From positions 15,895,258 to 15,959,257 of the forward strand of contig CM052354.1 of NCBI GenBank assembly GCA_028551475.1: 64,000 nucleotides of DNA, read 5' to 3'. Positions 11,390 to 22,890 of the stretch are shown here, piece by piece. A model generated the notes under the pieces. That model made no database searches. It worked only from the letters and a program-made list of their open reading frames with translations, and was not told the origin of the DNA. Source of the stretch: Casuarina equisetifolia (Eukaryota; Streptophyta; Magnoliopsida; Fagales; Casuarinaceae). Every line of letters begins with the position of its first letter. The stretch's first letter is position 1. Position numbers and translations under genes: made by a program.

Positions 11390-12058
11390 TTTAGTTTATT
11401 GTGTCAGAGCTACGATGTAACTTGATTATGATGTAAGAATGTTATGATTATTTAGGCTTTGTGAGATATTTTATAAATGTGAAGTTGCATATTACTAAGT
11501 TTAATACTTTTAAATGACTAGCTACCACTTAAATGACTTGATTTGCATGTTAGAGATAGGAGATAATATATAGTTACTTCATGTAATGTGCAACCATAAG
11601 TTAATATGAATAGAAAAATACCATATGATTTGTGGGGCTTTAGGTGTAAAATGGAATATTCACAAATCTTAATGCACTTAATTTATTTAATTCATAGGTA
11701 GAAATACAGTAAGTTAATGAGCTAAGTAGGTTTGTTATACCTAGACATAGGATATTGAATAAATTAGGAAATTTTGCCACCACATGAGTAGAATTAATCT
11801 TGCTAGCATGAATGATCTACATTTATATTTAGTAATTAGGTGAAATTGGATGCTCTAGCATATTTTGTTAATCAAGTTTAGGTTAAATTCAGTTCTTTAG
11901 TCCATGTTTTATCACCTTGATTTGCTAGATAAACTCTAGAGTCTATTCACCATTAGTAATTAGTTAGTTTGGTAAACACCAGTCTCTATGGGATGATACT
12001 TATATTCAAAATTATATTACTTGTTTGACATGTACACTTGCATGTAGAATTTCACCAA
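11390..12058 (-). repeat. Right arm of the fold-back structure
   Basis: Reverse complement of the left arm at 9464-10125, ending in ATTTCACCAA at 12058. Confidence 0.8.
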
Positions 12059-12653
12059 GTAGGCCTTCATTGTCTCTCGTAAGAACTGCCGCACAAATCA
12101 CCCCAAAACAACTACAAAAATGCCAAAAATAGATTCTCCTCGTGGAAACCACTTAAATCTAGCTAAAAACCACTCAAATTTGGCCAAAAATGCAAAGGGT
12201 AAGGTCTCTACCGAAAAACAACACAACGGCAGGTTGTCACACAACCATCAAATGTTCTCCACGACCCACATTGCTATGCGCAATTAGGCTTCCAACGAGG
12301 TTGACTGTCTACACTCCTGCTAGTTGATAATTGTCATTCACTTCTCTCCTTGCTTTTCACTTCTGCTTAATGATAATTGACCATCCAAAGGCTCCTTATT
12401 TCATGCAATAATAGCTCTCATGATCCTTCTTTTCCCTTCCTTCCACATGTTACAATTTCTTTGTTGTTTTACTTCTCTCTTTCTTCTATTTTTTCTTTCT
12501 ATTTTGCTTCCTTTCCTTCTTTTTGGAGTTTTCTGCATAAACAAACAAAACTTGCATAAACATCAATAAATGCAAGCATATTCTACAAATAATAAGATAT
12601 ATAATGCCTAAACTAGTCACAATAACTTTATACAAAATAAAGTAATCATTATG
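12059..12653. other. No recognisable gene
   Basis: Spacer between the fold-back structure and the gypsy 5' LTR. It contains a pyrimidine-rich tract (about 12420-12530) and nothing I can identify. Confidence 0.4.
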
Positions 12654-13017
12654 TGTTACATGTTATGTTATGTATTGTGTTATTATGTTATATGTTGTGT
12701 TATGTTATGTATTGTGGACTTGAAAATGAGCCATGATGGACATGTAAATAGGCAAGGCCCAAGACAGGATGATTAGATGTGTTGTGTAGAAAAGAGTAAG
12801 GGAAGCTTTTAGAGGGGTTGGTCTATACTTTCATTTTAATGCAATAGAATGAACAGGTTAAGGCTCCTTTTTTACCTTAGTTTGATCTTTTTTATTGTGT
12901 GTAATTTCTTCACCATTCCTTGATGAAGACATGTCCATCCAAATCCCTGTGAGGATTTCATGCCCCAAGACCCTATCGTTAGGTCTAGAGCTATGCAAGT
13001 TACTCATACTAGCAACA
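12654..13017 (+). repeat. 5' LTR of the gypsy element
   Basis: Starts TGTTACATG and ends AGCAACA. It matches 21855-22204 along its length (for example GGCAAGGCCCAAGACA and GTGAGGATTTCATGC blocks). The first 65 bp contain an expanded TGTTATGTTATGTATTGTG motif present twice (12661-12679 and 12698-12716), not expanded in the 3' LTR. Confidence 0.85.
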
Positions 13018-13019
13018 AC

Positions 13020-13031
13020 TAGTATTAGAGC
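13020..13031 (+). promoter_or_regulatory. Primer-binding site (tRNA-iMet type)
   Basis: TAGTATTAGAGC differs at two positions from TGGTATCAGAGC, the complement of the plant initiator tRNA-Met 3' end, and lies 2 nt after the 5' LTR. Confidence 0.7.
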
Positions 13032-13339
13032 ATTTTTGATCTATAGATGGAGACAAGGTAGATGTTTCAAGGCTTGACTATGGTGTGAAGGATCTAACCA
13101 AGGAAGTCCATGATTTGTCCAAGATGTTTATGATTTACACAATGCTAGTAGCTTTTGTCTCCAAGATGGAAGCTTCAACCATGAGTGAGAAGGGACAAGA
13201 ATTAAGAGCTAAGGGATGGGGAATTTTGCCAAACTCCTCTGGTGATGTGGGTTAGTTGATCGAAGCTGGCTTAAATGGAGTTGGGCTATTGCACTCTACT
13301 AGGAATGGAGCTCACGATACCATCATGGGAGAAGGGAAC

Positions 13340-13823
13340 TATTACATACCTTCTGCATGCAACGCCACATCAGCTTACAGATGGCATGAAGAAAGGATAA
13401 AAGTTACAAAAGGCAGTTTCTAAATGTTGCAAGAGGAGTTTATGAACATTGCAATGGAAATTTTTGAATGTGCGTAAAATATTAATAACTATAGAGTGGA
13501 TATGTGATTGTAACTAGCATAATATAGCTAGTATAAATAAGTGTAAGCTAGATGTTAAAGGATAGGCTTGTCATTGTGAAAGTTTGATGCTTTGTAAGTG
13601 TCCCTAGGAGGTTGATGTTCCCTTGAATGAATTATATATTTGTTAGTTAGTTTCATGTTCCAGTATCCTCCTTCAATGGAGAACCATTATCTCTCACTAT
13701 TCATGGACCCTATGAACCCATATTGATCCCAAATGGTTTCTAACCACTCAAATGTTGCCTCCCATGACCAAGCATTGCCCATCTTGTTGCGGGATATTGT
13801 TACATTTAACTAGGAATGAAACA
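13340..13823 (+). repeat. 5' LTR of the nested non-autonomous element
   Basis: Starts TATTACATACC (3' partner has TGTTACATACC, so the terminal G is mutated) and ends GAAACA. A TATAAATAAG promoter box lies near 13534. It is closely similar to 14785-15272 throughout. Confidence 0.85.
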
Positions 13824-14784
13824 ATTGGTATCAAAGTAGTTTCGATCCCAGGGATTGCCTTTCACTCTACAACCATGGTACATTAAAAGATGCCTTTGTT
13901 CAAGTGTAAAAATGTTTAACCAAACTACAAGAACAAATGATGGCTTCAAACCATCAATTCTTTGTAAAAATCATGGTCATTTATAAAGAAGAAATGGATA
14001 CACCAGATTGCAAACCTTCATTAAAAAAAGGTTGTCATTGTGATCTCAAGGATTTTGTTAGTGGAAAGTAACAAATATGTACTGATAGTTAAGCGTTTAT
14101 TGCTTTTGCATTAGTTACTTTAAGTTTTGGTTTTAAGAAATGGGTTTCTTGCTTCCTTCATTTCTTCCAAACATTCACATCATGGGCACCTTAGTGTCCC
14201 ATATGGATGTAGTTTAAAGGATTTTTTTGGATGGGAGACTACCATTGCCTTGTATAAGAGATCATGGAAGACAACTAGAAACTAAAGCTAATTATTCTAA
14301 TGGGAACCTCAATTTGAAACTTGAGATAAAAGATCATATACTTTCCACAACCTCTTCCAAATAATGGCTAATATGAAGCTCAAGGAACTTAGGTTCCTAG
14401 TTGAGTTCGTCCAATCCCATATTAGTAGTTTCTCTAATAATTCCTCACTCAAGGTAGAAGTAGCGGTAATAAATGGTTCTTATGGGTAGAAAGAGATCCA
14501 AAATTTAAAGGATCCTGCTTCAGGACTTTTCTCTTTTTGAATTAGACACAAATACTAATTTGTATATTATTCTATGGAGTCGGTCCATTTAGTATTGGAC
14601 TAGTGAATCTTGGGATGGAATGATTTTTAGCTTGCAAGGGAATGGCAATGTAGAAAAAGAAGGAATCACTTACCAAGAAATATGGCAACAACACAACTAC
14701 CAATAAAAAGTAGTAAAATAGAAGATTCAAAGTAGTTTGAAAACTTGCAGCTTAAGGACGAGTCTGTGCATAATGGGGAGGGGA

Positions 14785-15272
14785 TGTTACATACCTTATG
14801 CATGCAATGCCACATCAGCTTACAGATGGAATGAAGAAAGGATAAAAGTTACAAGAGGCAGTTTCTAAACATTACAAGGGGAGTTTATGAACATTGCAGT
14901 GGCAATTTATGAATGTACCTAAAATATTAGTAACTATAGTGTGGATATGTGACTGACTGTAACTAGCATAGTATAGCCAATATAAATAAGTGTAGGCTAA
15001 ATGCTAAAGGATAGGTCTGTCATTGTGAAAGTTTAATGCTTTGTAAGTGTCCCTTAAGAGGTTGATGTTCCTTCGAATGAACTATGTATTTGTTAGCTAG
15101 TTTCATGTTTCAGTATCCTCCTTCAATGGAGAACCATTATCTCTCATTATTCATGGCCCTTATGAATCCATATCGATCCCACATGGTTTCTAACCACTCA
15201 AATGTTGCCTCCTATGACCAAGCATTGCCCATCTCATTGTAAGATACCATATGTTCAACCAAGAACATAACA
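14785..15272 (+). repeat. 3' LTR of the nested non-autonomous element
   Basis: Begins TGTTACATACC right after the PPT and ends CATAACA. The matching TATAAATAAG box lies near 14983. Confidence 0.85.
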
Positions 15273-16688
15273 TGAACCCATATGATGTCATTGAAGAGGG
15301 AACGACTACTCTACCCATGACCCACTTCAATGGGTGGAAACCAAACTGGGTTTTTAGCCATTTAAGGAGCTTTGATGGAGGTATGGGAGAAAACCCAAAT
15401 GGAGCTTTCAATAGATCCCTTAGTTGTGATGGGTTCATTAGTGAAGGACACCTATATCGGTGGGGTTTTGGAAGGCAAATGGGCCCTAGGTGCTTTGCAA
15501 TAGGTGTAAACTTCAACAATAATGAAGGAAATAAAGGGATTTTTGGCCAGCATTCTAGCCTAGAGGGGTAGAATGGAAAAGTCTTTGTGCCTTGGAGCAA
15601 AGTAAAAAAAATGACAACTAGACAACTCTATAATGGCAAATATAAAGGGTCAAATGGCAAAGCTAATCCTTATGAGGGTAGTGGTGACAAAATGATGTTT
15701 GGTTAGTTTTGTAATGGCCCTTATGAATCCATTACACAATTTGGAAATAGAGCTTTCAACAAACAATAGGGTTGTTCAGGAGGCTAAAGTGACTAAATTT
15801 AAGTTTCCTAGATTTAATGGGGAAGGTAAGTTAGATGAATGGGTGTTTAAAGCCTTGCATTTTGTTAATTTACATGGGTTAACAAAAAGATAACTTATTG
15901 AATTAGTGTCTTCAAATCTAGAAGAAAAGGAATATATCTTGGAATATATTACAAGATGGGTTTTATGCATGATATGGGGTGAAACAAGGAACTAGTTCCT
16001 ATGGAGCTCTCACTAAGTTAAAGCAAATAGGAATATTAGTAGTATACAAAATTGGTGTTAATAGTTGGGTCATTGACCCATTGGCAACATGTGGAAGTAT
16101 TTATCAGTGGGCAAAAGTTGGAGATTCAAGAGAAGGTTAATGCTAGAGAGCCTTGAACTATTAATGAAGCACTAAGACTAGCGAAGATTTTTTATGGAAC
16201 GAACAATCAATTAAAAATGGGAGTAAAAGTTGGTATAGTGAAGAAAAATGGAGGAGAGATAATGCCTATGAAGAACAACTTGCCATTAGGAAATTCACAA
16301 TAAAGGAGATTAAGGAAAGAAAGAATAAAGGATTATGTTTTTATTGTAATGAAAAATACACCCCCAATCATCAATGTAAAAAAAATTATTTAAGATAAAG
16401 GTTATATGCTAGAAGAATGGGACGAACACTTATAGGATGAGGAATTAAGAGATAATGAGATAATGGCAATGGGAAAGGAAGGGAAAGAAATGGGAATTTT
16501 AGTACTTGCAATGTATGGAAAAGAAAAGGTGGTCAGGCCTCACACAATAAAGTTAGAGGAGATTTAGAAGAGTATTAGTGGTAGGTATATTTCCTAATCA
16601 ATATAGGAAGTAGCCATAACCTTATAAGTCAAAAGTTAACCAAAAAAAGGTTGGATTAAGGTTAAAGGATAAAGCCACATTTAGAGTT

Positions 16689-16901
16689 GTGGTCACTAAT
16701 GGAGAAGAAATGATGGGAACTAGAAATAGTGATTATATAGAGGTAAGATTACAAGGAATAAAGATGGACTTGAAGTTATATGTACTTCCTATTTTAGCAA
16801 CTAATGTGGTGTTAGGCATTGATTGGTTAAAGACATTAAAGGATATTGCTTGGAATTTTACCTATAAGAGAATGGAGTTTAAGGTAGAAAGGAAAGATTA
16901 A
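16689..16901 (+). pseudogene. Gypsy aspartic protease / pre-RT fragment
   Basis: The 70-codon frame ends the retropepsin-like domain: VLPILATNVVLGIDWLKTL matches the gypsy block V-L-G-[IV]-x-W-L that closes the protease. The catalytic D-[ST]-G lies upstream near 16600 (GSSHNLISQK-like, with its Asp unclear). Only the distal part of the domain is readable. Confidence 0.7.
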
Positions 16902-17099
16902 AGCTTATAGGAGCCATACCTTACCCCAACAAATTATTAAGTGATTCAGACTTTTCAAGAGAATTATAAAAATAAGGAGATGTTCTAATATTGCAAATGG
17001 TTAAGTTTAAAAAGGAGTTAAAAAAGGTTTAAGGACAATTTAGCAATAAAGATGGGGAACTAACCAAAAGATAAAATAAAATAAAAAAAAAAAAAGGGA

Positions 17100-19080
17100 T
17101 GGAGGAAATCTTAAGTGAGTTTGATAACGTGTTTTAAGAACCTAGGGGATTACCCCCAATTAAAGTCATGATTATAAAATAATTATAAGAGAGGATGGAA
17201 ACTCAATGTCAATAAAGCCATATAGATACCCTATTTGCATAGAGGTGAACATGGTTATTGGATGATAGAGTGATCAAACTGAGTAATAGTCATTTTTCAT
17301 CATCATTTCTTATGGTAAAAAAAATTTGATGGCTCTTAGAGACTTTGTGTATCAAGAACTCAATAAGTAGATGGTGAAGGACAAATTTCTAATTTTGATA
17401 ATTGATGAGTTAAATGGCACATGTTACTTCTTTAAACTTGATTTAAGGTTATGATACTATTAGTATGGATGAAGGAAGAAGATCTTAAGAAGATAGCCTT
17501 TAGGACCCATCATGGGTATTATGAGTTTTTGGTGATGTTGTTCAGATTAACCAATGGCCCAACAACATTTTAATCCTTAATAAATGTTGTTTTCCAAGAT
17601 TATTTAAGAAAGATGGTGTTAGTCTTCTTTGAATTTTTGTGAATAGTAAGATGTAGGAAAAGCACTTACATCATGTGAGAAAAATGTTAGAGGTTTTGAG
17701 GAGGAATCAATTCTTTGCTAAACTTTCTAAGTGAGTTTGAGTGCATAAAAATCAAATTCTTGGGACTTGTTAGTGTTTAAGGTGTGGTACTGGATCAAGG
17801 TAGGATTGATGATGTCATTTAGTGGCCAACTCCATACACAATCAAGGCTTTAAGGGGTTTTTGAGGATTGACTAGATATTATAAGACGATTATTCATGGG
17901 TATGGAAAGATCACAAAACCACGGATAGAGTTACTTAAGAAAGATGCATTTCAATGGAATTAAAAGGCTCATGCAGCTTTTAAATGACTAAAGAGGGTAA
18001 TAATGACTACAATGGTATTAGCTCTTCTAGATTTTTCAATTCCTTTTGTATTGGAATGAGATGCATCCAATTAAGGAGTGAGAGCTATATTGTCACAAGG
18101 AAACATACCAATAGCTTTTTTCAATAAGGCCTTTCATGGGAAACACTTGTAACTATCTACATATGAGAGAGCTTTTGGCAATTATGGTGATAGTTCATAA
18201 GTGGAGACATTACTTATTAAGGAACCAATGCATTATTAAAATTGATCAAAAAAGCCTTAAGTTCATCCAAGATCAGAAGATTGTCACACCAGCTCAAAAA
18301 AATTATTAAAAAAAAAGTAGCAAATCTGCACTGATAGTAGCAAATCTATTAGTGCAAACCTTCTTCATGATAGATTTGCATAGATTAAAAAAAAGGTTTG
18401 CACAAATTGCAAACCTTCATTAAAAAAGGTTGTCATTGCAATCTCAAGGATTTTGTTGGTGGAAAGTGGCAAATCTACATTAATAATTAAGCATTTATTG
18501 CTTTTGCATCAATTATTTTAAGTTTTAGTTTCGAGAAATAGGTTTCTTTTTTCCTTCATTTCTTCTAAGAATTCACATCATGGGGACCTTAGTGCCCCAT
18601 ATGGTTGCAGTTTAAAGGATTTTTTAGATGGGAGACTACCATTGCCTTATGAGATAAGACATTGTGGAAGACCATAAAAAACTAAAGCTAATTATACCAC
18701 CAGGAGCAATTTAAAGGATTTTCTTTTGTATTGGAATGTGATGCATCCAATCAAGGAGTGAAAGCTATATTGTCACAAGGAAATGTACCAATAGCTATTT
18801 TCAATAAGGCCTTTCATGGGAAACACTTGTAACTATCTACATATGAGAGAGGTTTTGGCAATTATAGTGATAGTTCATAAGTGGAGACATTACTTATTAA
18901 GAAACTAATGCATTATTAAATTGATTAAAAAAAGCCTTAAGTTCATCCAAGATCGAAAGATTGTCACACCAGCTCAACAAAAATGATTACTCAAGTTAAT
19001 AGGATATGATTTTGTTGTTGAGTATAAAATAGGTAACAAAAACATGACTTCAAATGCCTTGTCACGTGGAGATGGGAAAT
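17100..19080 (+). pseudogene. Gypsy reverse transcriptase and RNase H, inactivated
   Basis: Visible blocks are KPYRYP (about 17217), FSSSFLMVKK (about 17300), the connection block around 17690-17830 (RRNQFFAKLSK, then KFLG and WPTP), FLRLTRYY (about 17860) and the RNase H blocks around 18060 onward (AFFNKAFHGKHL, HKWRHYL, NALSRGDGKS near 19045). The Y/F-x-D-D catalytic box at about 17622-17645 reads F-F-E-F-L followed by a stop, so both catalytic Asp codons are gone. Frame changes are frequent. Part of RNase H is duplicated around an insert (see 18043-18985). Confidence 0.75.
18043..18985 (+). repeat. Direct duplication of gypsy RNase H flanking a 417-bp insert
   Basis: Copy 1 is 18043 to about 18305, copy 2 is 18723 to 18985. 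They share about 260 bp at roughly 95% identity by eye, from CTTTTGTATTGGAATG to CACACCAGCTCAA. Between them, 18306-18722 is unrelated to gypsy but homologous in its right 300 bp to 14010-14310, the interior of the nested element. Confidence 0.85.
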
Positions 19081-19264
19081 CCATGATGGTAGGGATGAAG
19101 GGATGAGTTAAATGGATGTTTCTTATAATCCATTTCTTAGCCAATTCTTCTATGGGTTAAATTAATTAAGGTGAAAATTAGAAACCATAGAGAAACTTGT
19201 GAATTGATTACTAGAATTCAATAAGATGAAGCAATAGAGCCTTAGCAATATAGAGAAGGGATCA

Positions 19265-21660
19265 TTTTGTTAATAGGCAAGATGTATTTGCCACAAAATT
19301 CTCCACTAATACCTATCATAGTAGATAAAATGCATGGTAGCACACATGAGGGAATGGATAAAACCTTGAAAAGAATTCAAGCAATATTTTAATGGAAATG
19401 TATGAAGCACATAGCGGATCAGAAAGTCAAGGAGTGCAAAGTTTGTCATAAACATAAAAGCAAAAATGTATCTCTTAGGCATTGTTGTAAAAAGGTGTGT
19501 TTTGTTGTGACAAATTATTGGCTGCATGTAAATTTGTATAAATATTTTTCATATGATTATGTATAGTATTAAACATTAAGGAAGTAAAAGGTGTGTCAAT
19601 TATAATATCAATAAATGATATTATAAAGTAGTTAGGTTCTAACATTCCTTAACAAATTAACTTCATACAATGCTTGAGAAATATTTTGTATGGAAAAAGA
19701 GACAAAATCAAAATCATAATACTTGGTTTTACTTAGCTTGTAGCAAACCCGAGCAAAGCTATTTACTTAGTTGGTTCAAGCTCAAGTGAGGATCTTTATT
19801 AATTAGATCAAGTCCATGGGAAGCTCAACCCACAAGCTCACCCTGCAAGCTCAACCTACAAGCTAAGCCTACAAGACTCAACCCGCTTGATGTCTTAATC
19901 TGAAGTATGAGACACCATTTCACATATGTGTGAAACATTACTATTTCACTTAAGAGAAAAACTCTTAAGTGATCACGAGGAGAAAAGCCCTAACCCTAAA
20001 TCACTGAGCTACTCTCTTGCCTCTATCTATCACCGATTCTCCACTAGGAAGAAATCTGAAATGGTGTTGTCAAAATGGCTATGAAGATCATTAATTACCA
20101 TTTGCATTGTTGTTTGCCTCTATCTATCACTGAAAATTGCAACATGCATCTCAAGGTTGAATAGAACCCTAAAAAGATGTTCTTAGGAGTTCTTTGAAGC
20201 AGTGGTGTGGATGAGATTCTATTAAGAAATTGAGAATACATTGAAGCTTGTGAAAGATCATACACTTATGACATTCTTCATCAATATGTAAAGGAAGTTT
20301 GAATCTTTGGTGATATTCTTACAAATTAATATTTTTATGAATATTCACTATTAGATTAAGTTGTTTATATGCTAATTAAACTCTAATTATTATTTGCACA
20401 TAAACTCCTTCATAAATTCAAAACTATAACTTTGTGATAATTGGGGGTTTCATGATTAAGGCTTAAAATGAGTTTGTATATCTTCAATTAGCTCTCTAAT
20501 AAGCAATACTCCTCACGAATTTTATATATTTAAGGATTTGCTAATGTACTAAGGTTGGTTCAACCTTATCATTTTGACCGTGGACCATTTAACTCCTTGA
20601 AGAGGAGTTGGAAAGTGTAGGAGAGGGTTTTCTCTTAGCTATGAAGTAAAGTAGACTTCAACCGATTATGTTGAAGGAGAAGAGAGTGGAAGTAGGTGAA
20701 AAAGGCTTAACCAACCATGTAAACTTATGTTTCTTCCTTTCTTTGTTTAACTATTTGTTTGTGTGATCTCGATATGCTAGAATACTCTCTTAGAATTGCA
20801 TGAAAAGTGTTTGAACACAAAATTAGTAAAGAAACCAAGACAACCAATTCAACCCCCTCACTCCCTCTTCTTGGTTAGCCATAAAACCTAACAAGGGTAA
20901 GTTGAAACCTCTTCCAATACTTAAATAGATTTGAAAAGACATATTCATGGATTTCATAGATAGGTTGTCGATGTCAAGAGGAAAATATGCTAGATTATCT
21001 AAATTTTTTCATTTTATTCCCTTTTCACATCCTTATATAGCAACCATGGTGGTCCAATCATTTTTTGACAATGTGTTTAAGTTATATGGAATGGTGAAGT
21101 CTATAGTATATGATAGAGATCCATTGTTTATGAATACTTTTTGGAGGGAATTATTTAGGCTTCAAGAACAAGTTTCCATTTCTCTTTAGTGTATCATTTA
21201 ACAAAGGTACTTTATCAAACTTTAGAAATGTACTTAAGGTGTTTTATGGGAGATCACCCTAAGGAGTGGGTGAAATGGATTTCTTGGGCGCAATTTTGTT
21301 ATAACACAAGTTGGCATAGTGCCACTTTGCACACCCCATATAAGGTGGTTTTTGGAAGAAGTCTTTCGAATTTACTACCTAGATTGTCAGGTGTAGCAAT
21401 AATAAAGCAAGTTTTGGAGGAAAATATCAAGTATTAAGTAAGATCAAGAAGAACTTGGATGCTACTCAAACAATTTTAGGAGGACAACCTGGGTGTATGT
21501 TAAACTACCTTATTATCATCAGGCCTCTTTATCATAACAACACTATCAAAAGATGGCACCCAAATTTCAAGGCCCTTTCAAGACAATACAACAAATTGGA
21601 TGTGTTTTGTACAAGTTAAAGCTTCCTAGGAAGTCAAAGGTACATCTGTATTTCATGTAT
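19265..21660 (+). pseudogene. Gypsy integrase, split by a solo LTR
   Basis: The N-terminal HHCC zinc region is visible at about 19320-19460 (HGSTHEGMDKT, then CKVCHKHKSK). The solo LTR at 19483-20893 interrupts the chain. Beyond it the frames 20947-21189 (MDFIDRLSMSRGKYARL and the Asp of DRDPLFMNTFW) and 21189-21437 (EWVKWISWAQFCYNTSWH) give the core domain, and PKFQGPFKTIQQIG near 21555-21595 is the GPF/Y C-terminal block. A frameshift and stops separate these parts. Confidence 0.8.
19483..20893 (+). repeat. Solo LTR of a Sirevirus-like copia inside gypsy integrase
   Basis: Begins TGTTGTAAAAAGG and ends CATAAAACCTAACA. It aligns with the LTRs at 49645-51164 and 56470-57997: the block around 19595 (GGTGTGTCAATTATAATATC), the purine-rich AAGTAGACTTCAACC near 20645 and the CAATTCAACCCCCT block near 20849. 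The flanking gypsy sequence resumes on both sides. Pentamers at the ends (GGCAT and AGGGT) share only part of their bases, so the TSD is not clean. Confidence 0.85.
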
Positions 21661-21841
21661 CAAAATTAAAATAAATAAAAAATGTTGGAGAAATAGATTA
21701 TGAATAGGTAGGACAATCTTGGCTTGAATAAGAAGAGAATGATGACATACCTTAAGTGATTTGAAAGTAAAGAATCAAGAATCATCAAAAGTAGTTCTTG
21801 GTCCACTAGAAAGGGAAGTCTTAAGGCCAAGGCTAGTTTTT

Positions 21842-21854
21842 AAAGGGGTAGGAT
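21842..21854 (+). promoter_or_regulatory. Polypurine tract of the gypsy element
   Basis: AAAGGGGTAGGAT directly precedes the TG of the 3' LTR. Confidence 0.75.
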
Positions 21855-22204
21855 TGTTATTAGATGTTGGGTTAATTGTAATTTGTGTTGTGTAATATAT
21901 TGTATTTTTATGTTATGTATTATGGACTTGTAAATGGGCTTATAATAGAGTTGTAAATGGGCAAGGCCCAAGACAAGATGATTAGAGTTGTCATGTAGAA
22001 AAGAGTAGGGCAAGATTCCAGAAAGGTTGGTCTGTATTCTCATTTTAGTGCAACAAGCTCCTTTTTGGTTTGATCTTCCTTCATTAAATGTAATTTCTTC
22101 ACCATTCCTTGATAAAGATGTGTCCATCCCAATCCTTGTGAGGATTTCATGCTCCAAGGCCCTATCACTAGGTCTAAAGCTACACATGTTACTTCCTACC
22201 AACA
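21855..22204 (+). repeat. 3' LTR of the gypsy element
   Basis: Starts TGTTATTAGATG and ends CCAACA. It pairs with 12654-13017. Confidence 0.85.
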
Positions 22205-22664
22205 ACATCACACATTTCAAGTAACCTCTTAATGGCCATTATGCATCCTTTACTTATCATAGAAAACCACCAAAAGCTCTCCAATGAAAGGATTTTTAGT
22301 CAAATAGAAAGGTTTTTTTTTTTTGGTTATCTCACTTTATAGTTTAGCAATTAGCTTTATTAAGAAATATTTTGTTATTAGGTATAACTATTATTTTTGA
22401 TATACTTGTAACCCTAAAACTAAATTTAAGGGTAATTGACCTCCTAAGGTGCAAGCTACTTTGACCATTGATAAACCTTGGCAAACGGCCTTATCTAGGT
22501 GCTCCCTATAATACATGGTAGCTCTCCATTTGTTAAAAGTAACTACTAACCTTGACATATCAAAGACAATGAATACTACAATTAGGGGCACTAGAAGATT
22601 TTCGGCTTCACTTGCACCAATCCCTTTGATGTAGCTTTTAAAGAGTCGTTATGGAGGTAAGTTT
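22205..22664. other. No recognisable gene
   Basis: Spacer between the gypsy 3' LTR and the following copia 5' LTR. A 66-codon minus-strand frame (22391-22591) has no recognisable domain. Confidence 0.4.
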
Positions 22665-22890
22665 CATTAAGTAATGTAATTATTATATGTTTGGGCTTGA
22701 CTTGGTATGAGCCAAGCCCACTTGTTTTTATGTTGGGCTTAGCCTATTAGAAGAAGCCAAGCCCATTAGTTAAGAACTCTATGTATCCCTTTTATAAGAT
22801 TGCCCAAATTCTTTAAGCAAGTGTGAATATAATTTCGTTTTCCCAATTCGTTTAGAACTCTCCAATCTTTAGCTTTGATTTGGTGTCCTA
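22665..22890 (+). repeat. 5' LTR of the copia element
   Basis: Pairs with 28165-28384. It contains a GGTATGAGCCAAGCCCACTT block and an inverted repeat built from GGGCTTGG/CCAAGCCC motifs. A CTTTTATAAGATTGCCC box near 22790 is promoter-like. Confidence 0.85.

Larger units (their letters stand above)
9464..12058. mobile_element. Fold-back structure: long inverted repeats around a 1.25-kb core
   Basis: The left arm (9464 to about 10125) is the reverse complement of the right arm (about 11390 to 12058) over roughly 670 bp, with about 75-80% identity by eye and small indels. The outer ends are TTGGTGAAAT at 9464 and its complement ending at 12058, followed inward by the shared CATGCAAGTGTACATGT block. 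No convincing target-site duplication flanks the ends. The core has no recognised transposase. It could be a fold-back transposon, or two inverted copies of a dispersed repeat that trapped unrelated DNA. Confidence 0.7.
13340..15272 (+). mobile_element. 1.93-kb non-autonomous LTR element nested in gypsy gag
   Basis: Two LTRs (13340-13823 and 14785-15272), a PBS (TGGTATCAAAG, 13826-13836) and a strong PPT (ATAATGGGGAGGGGA, 14770-14784) make a complete element whose internal region is only about 960 bp and encodes nothing recognisable. Flanking pentamers GGAAC (13335-13339) and TGAAC (15273-15277) differ at one base and are taken as the TSD. On both sides the host gag frame resumes. About 300 bp of its internal region has a second copy at about 18403-18722. 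Size and lack of pol fit a short LARD or large TRIM. Confidence 0.85.
13032..16400 (+). pseudogene. Gypsy gag, interrupted by the nested element, with zinc knuckle
   Basis: Gag-like reading starts after the PBS (block around 13080-13150, GVKDLTKEVHDLSKMF), stops at the insertion at 13340 and resumes at 15273 with NPYDVIEEGTTTLPMTHFNG. A conserved gag block, KFKFPRFNGEGKLDEWVF, lies at 15793-15850 in the frame 15699-15893. The nucleocapsid-like knuckle CFYCNEKYTPNHQC at 16335-16376 keeps the Cys and His residues in the spacing common to chromovirus gags. Frames change and stops occur, so no full Gag is made. Confidence 0.75.
12654..22204 (+). mobile_element. Degenerate Ty3/gypsy LTR retrotransposon (chromovirus-like), with nested insertions
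   Basis: Paired LTRs (12654-13017 and 21855-22204), a PBS resembling tRNA-iMet directly after the first LTR, and a PPT (AAAGGGGTAGGAT, 21842-21854) directly before the second define the element. The plus strand carries gag, protease, RT, RNase H and integrase in gypsy order, all with stops and frameshifts. Flanking pentamers (TTATG left, ACATC right) do not match, so no TSD remains. Three insertions interrupt it: 13340-15272, about 18306-18722 and 19483-20893. Integrase follows RNase H and ends with a GPF-type C-terminal block, as in chromoviruses. Confidence 0.85.

Noticed and set aside
15190..15600. 136-codon minus-strand frame
   Set aside because: Shadow of plus-strand gypsy gag and the nested LTR end.
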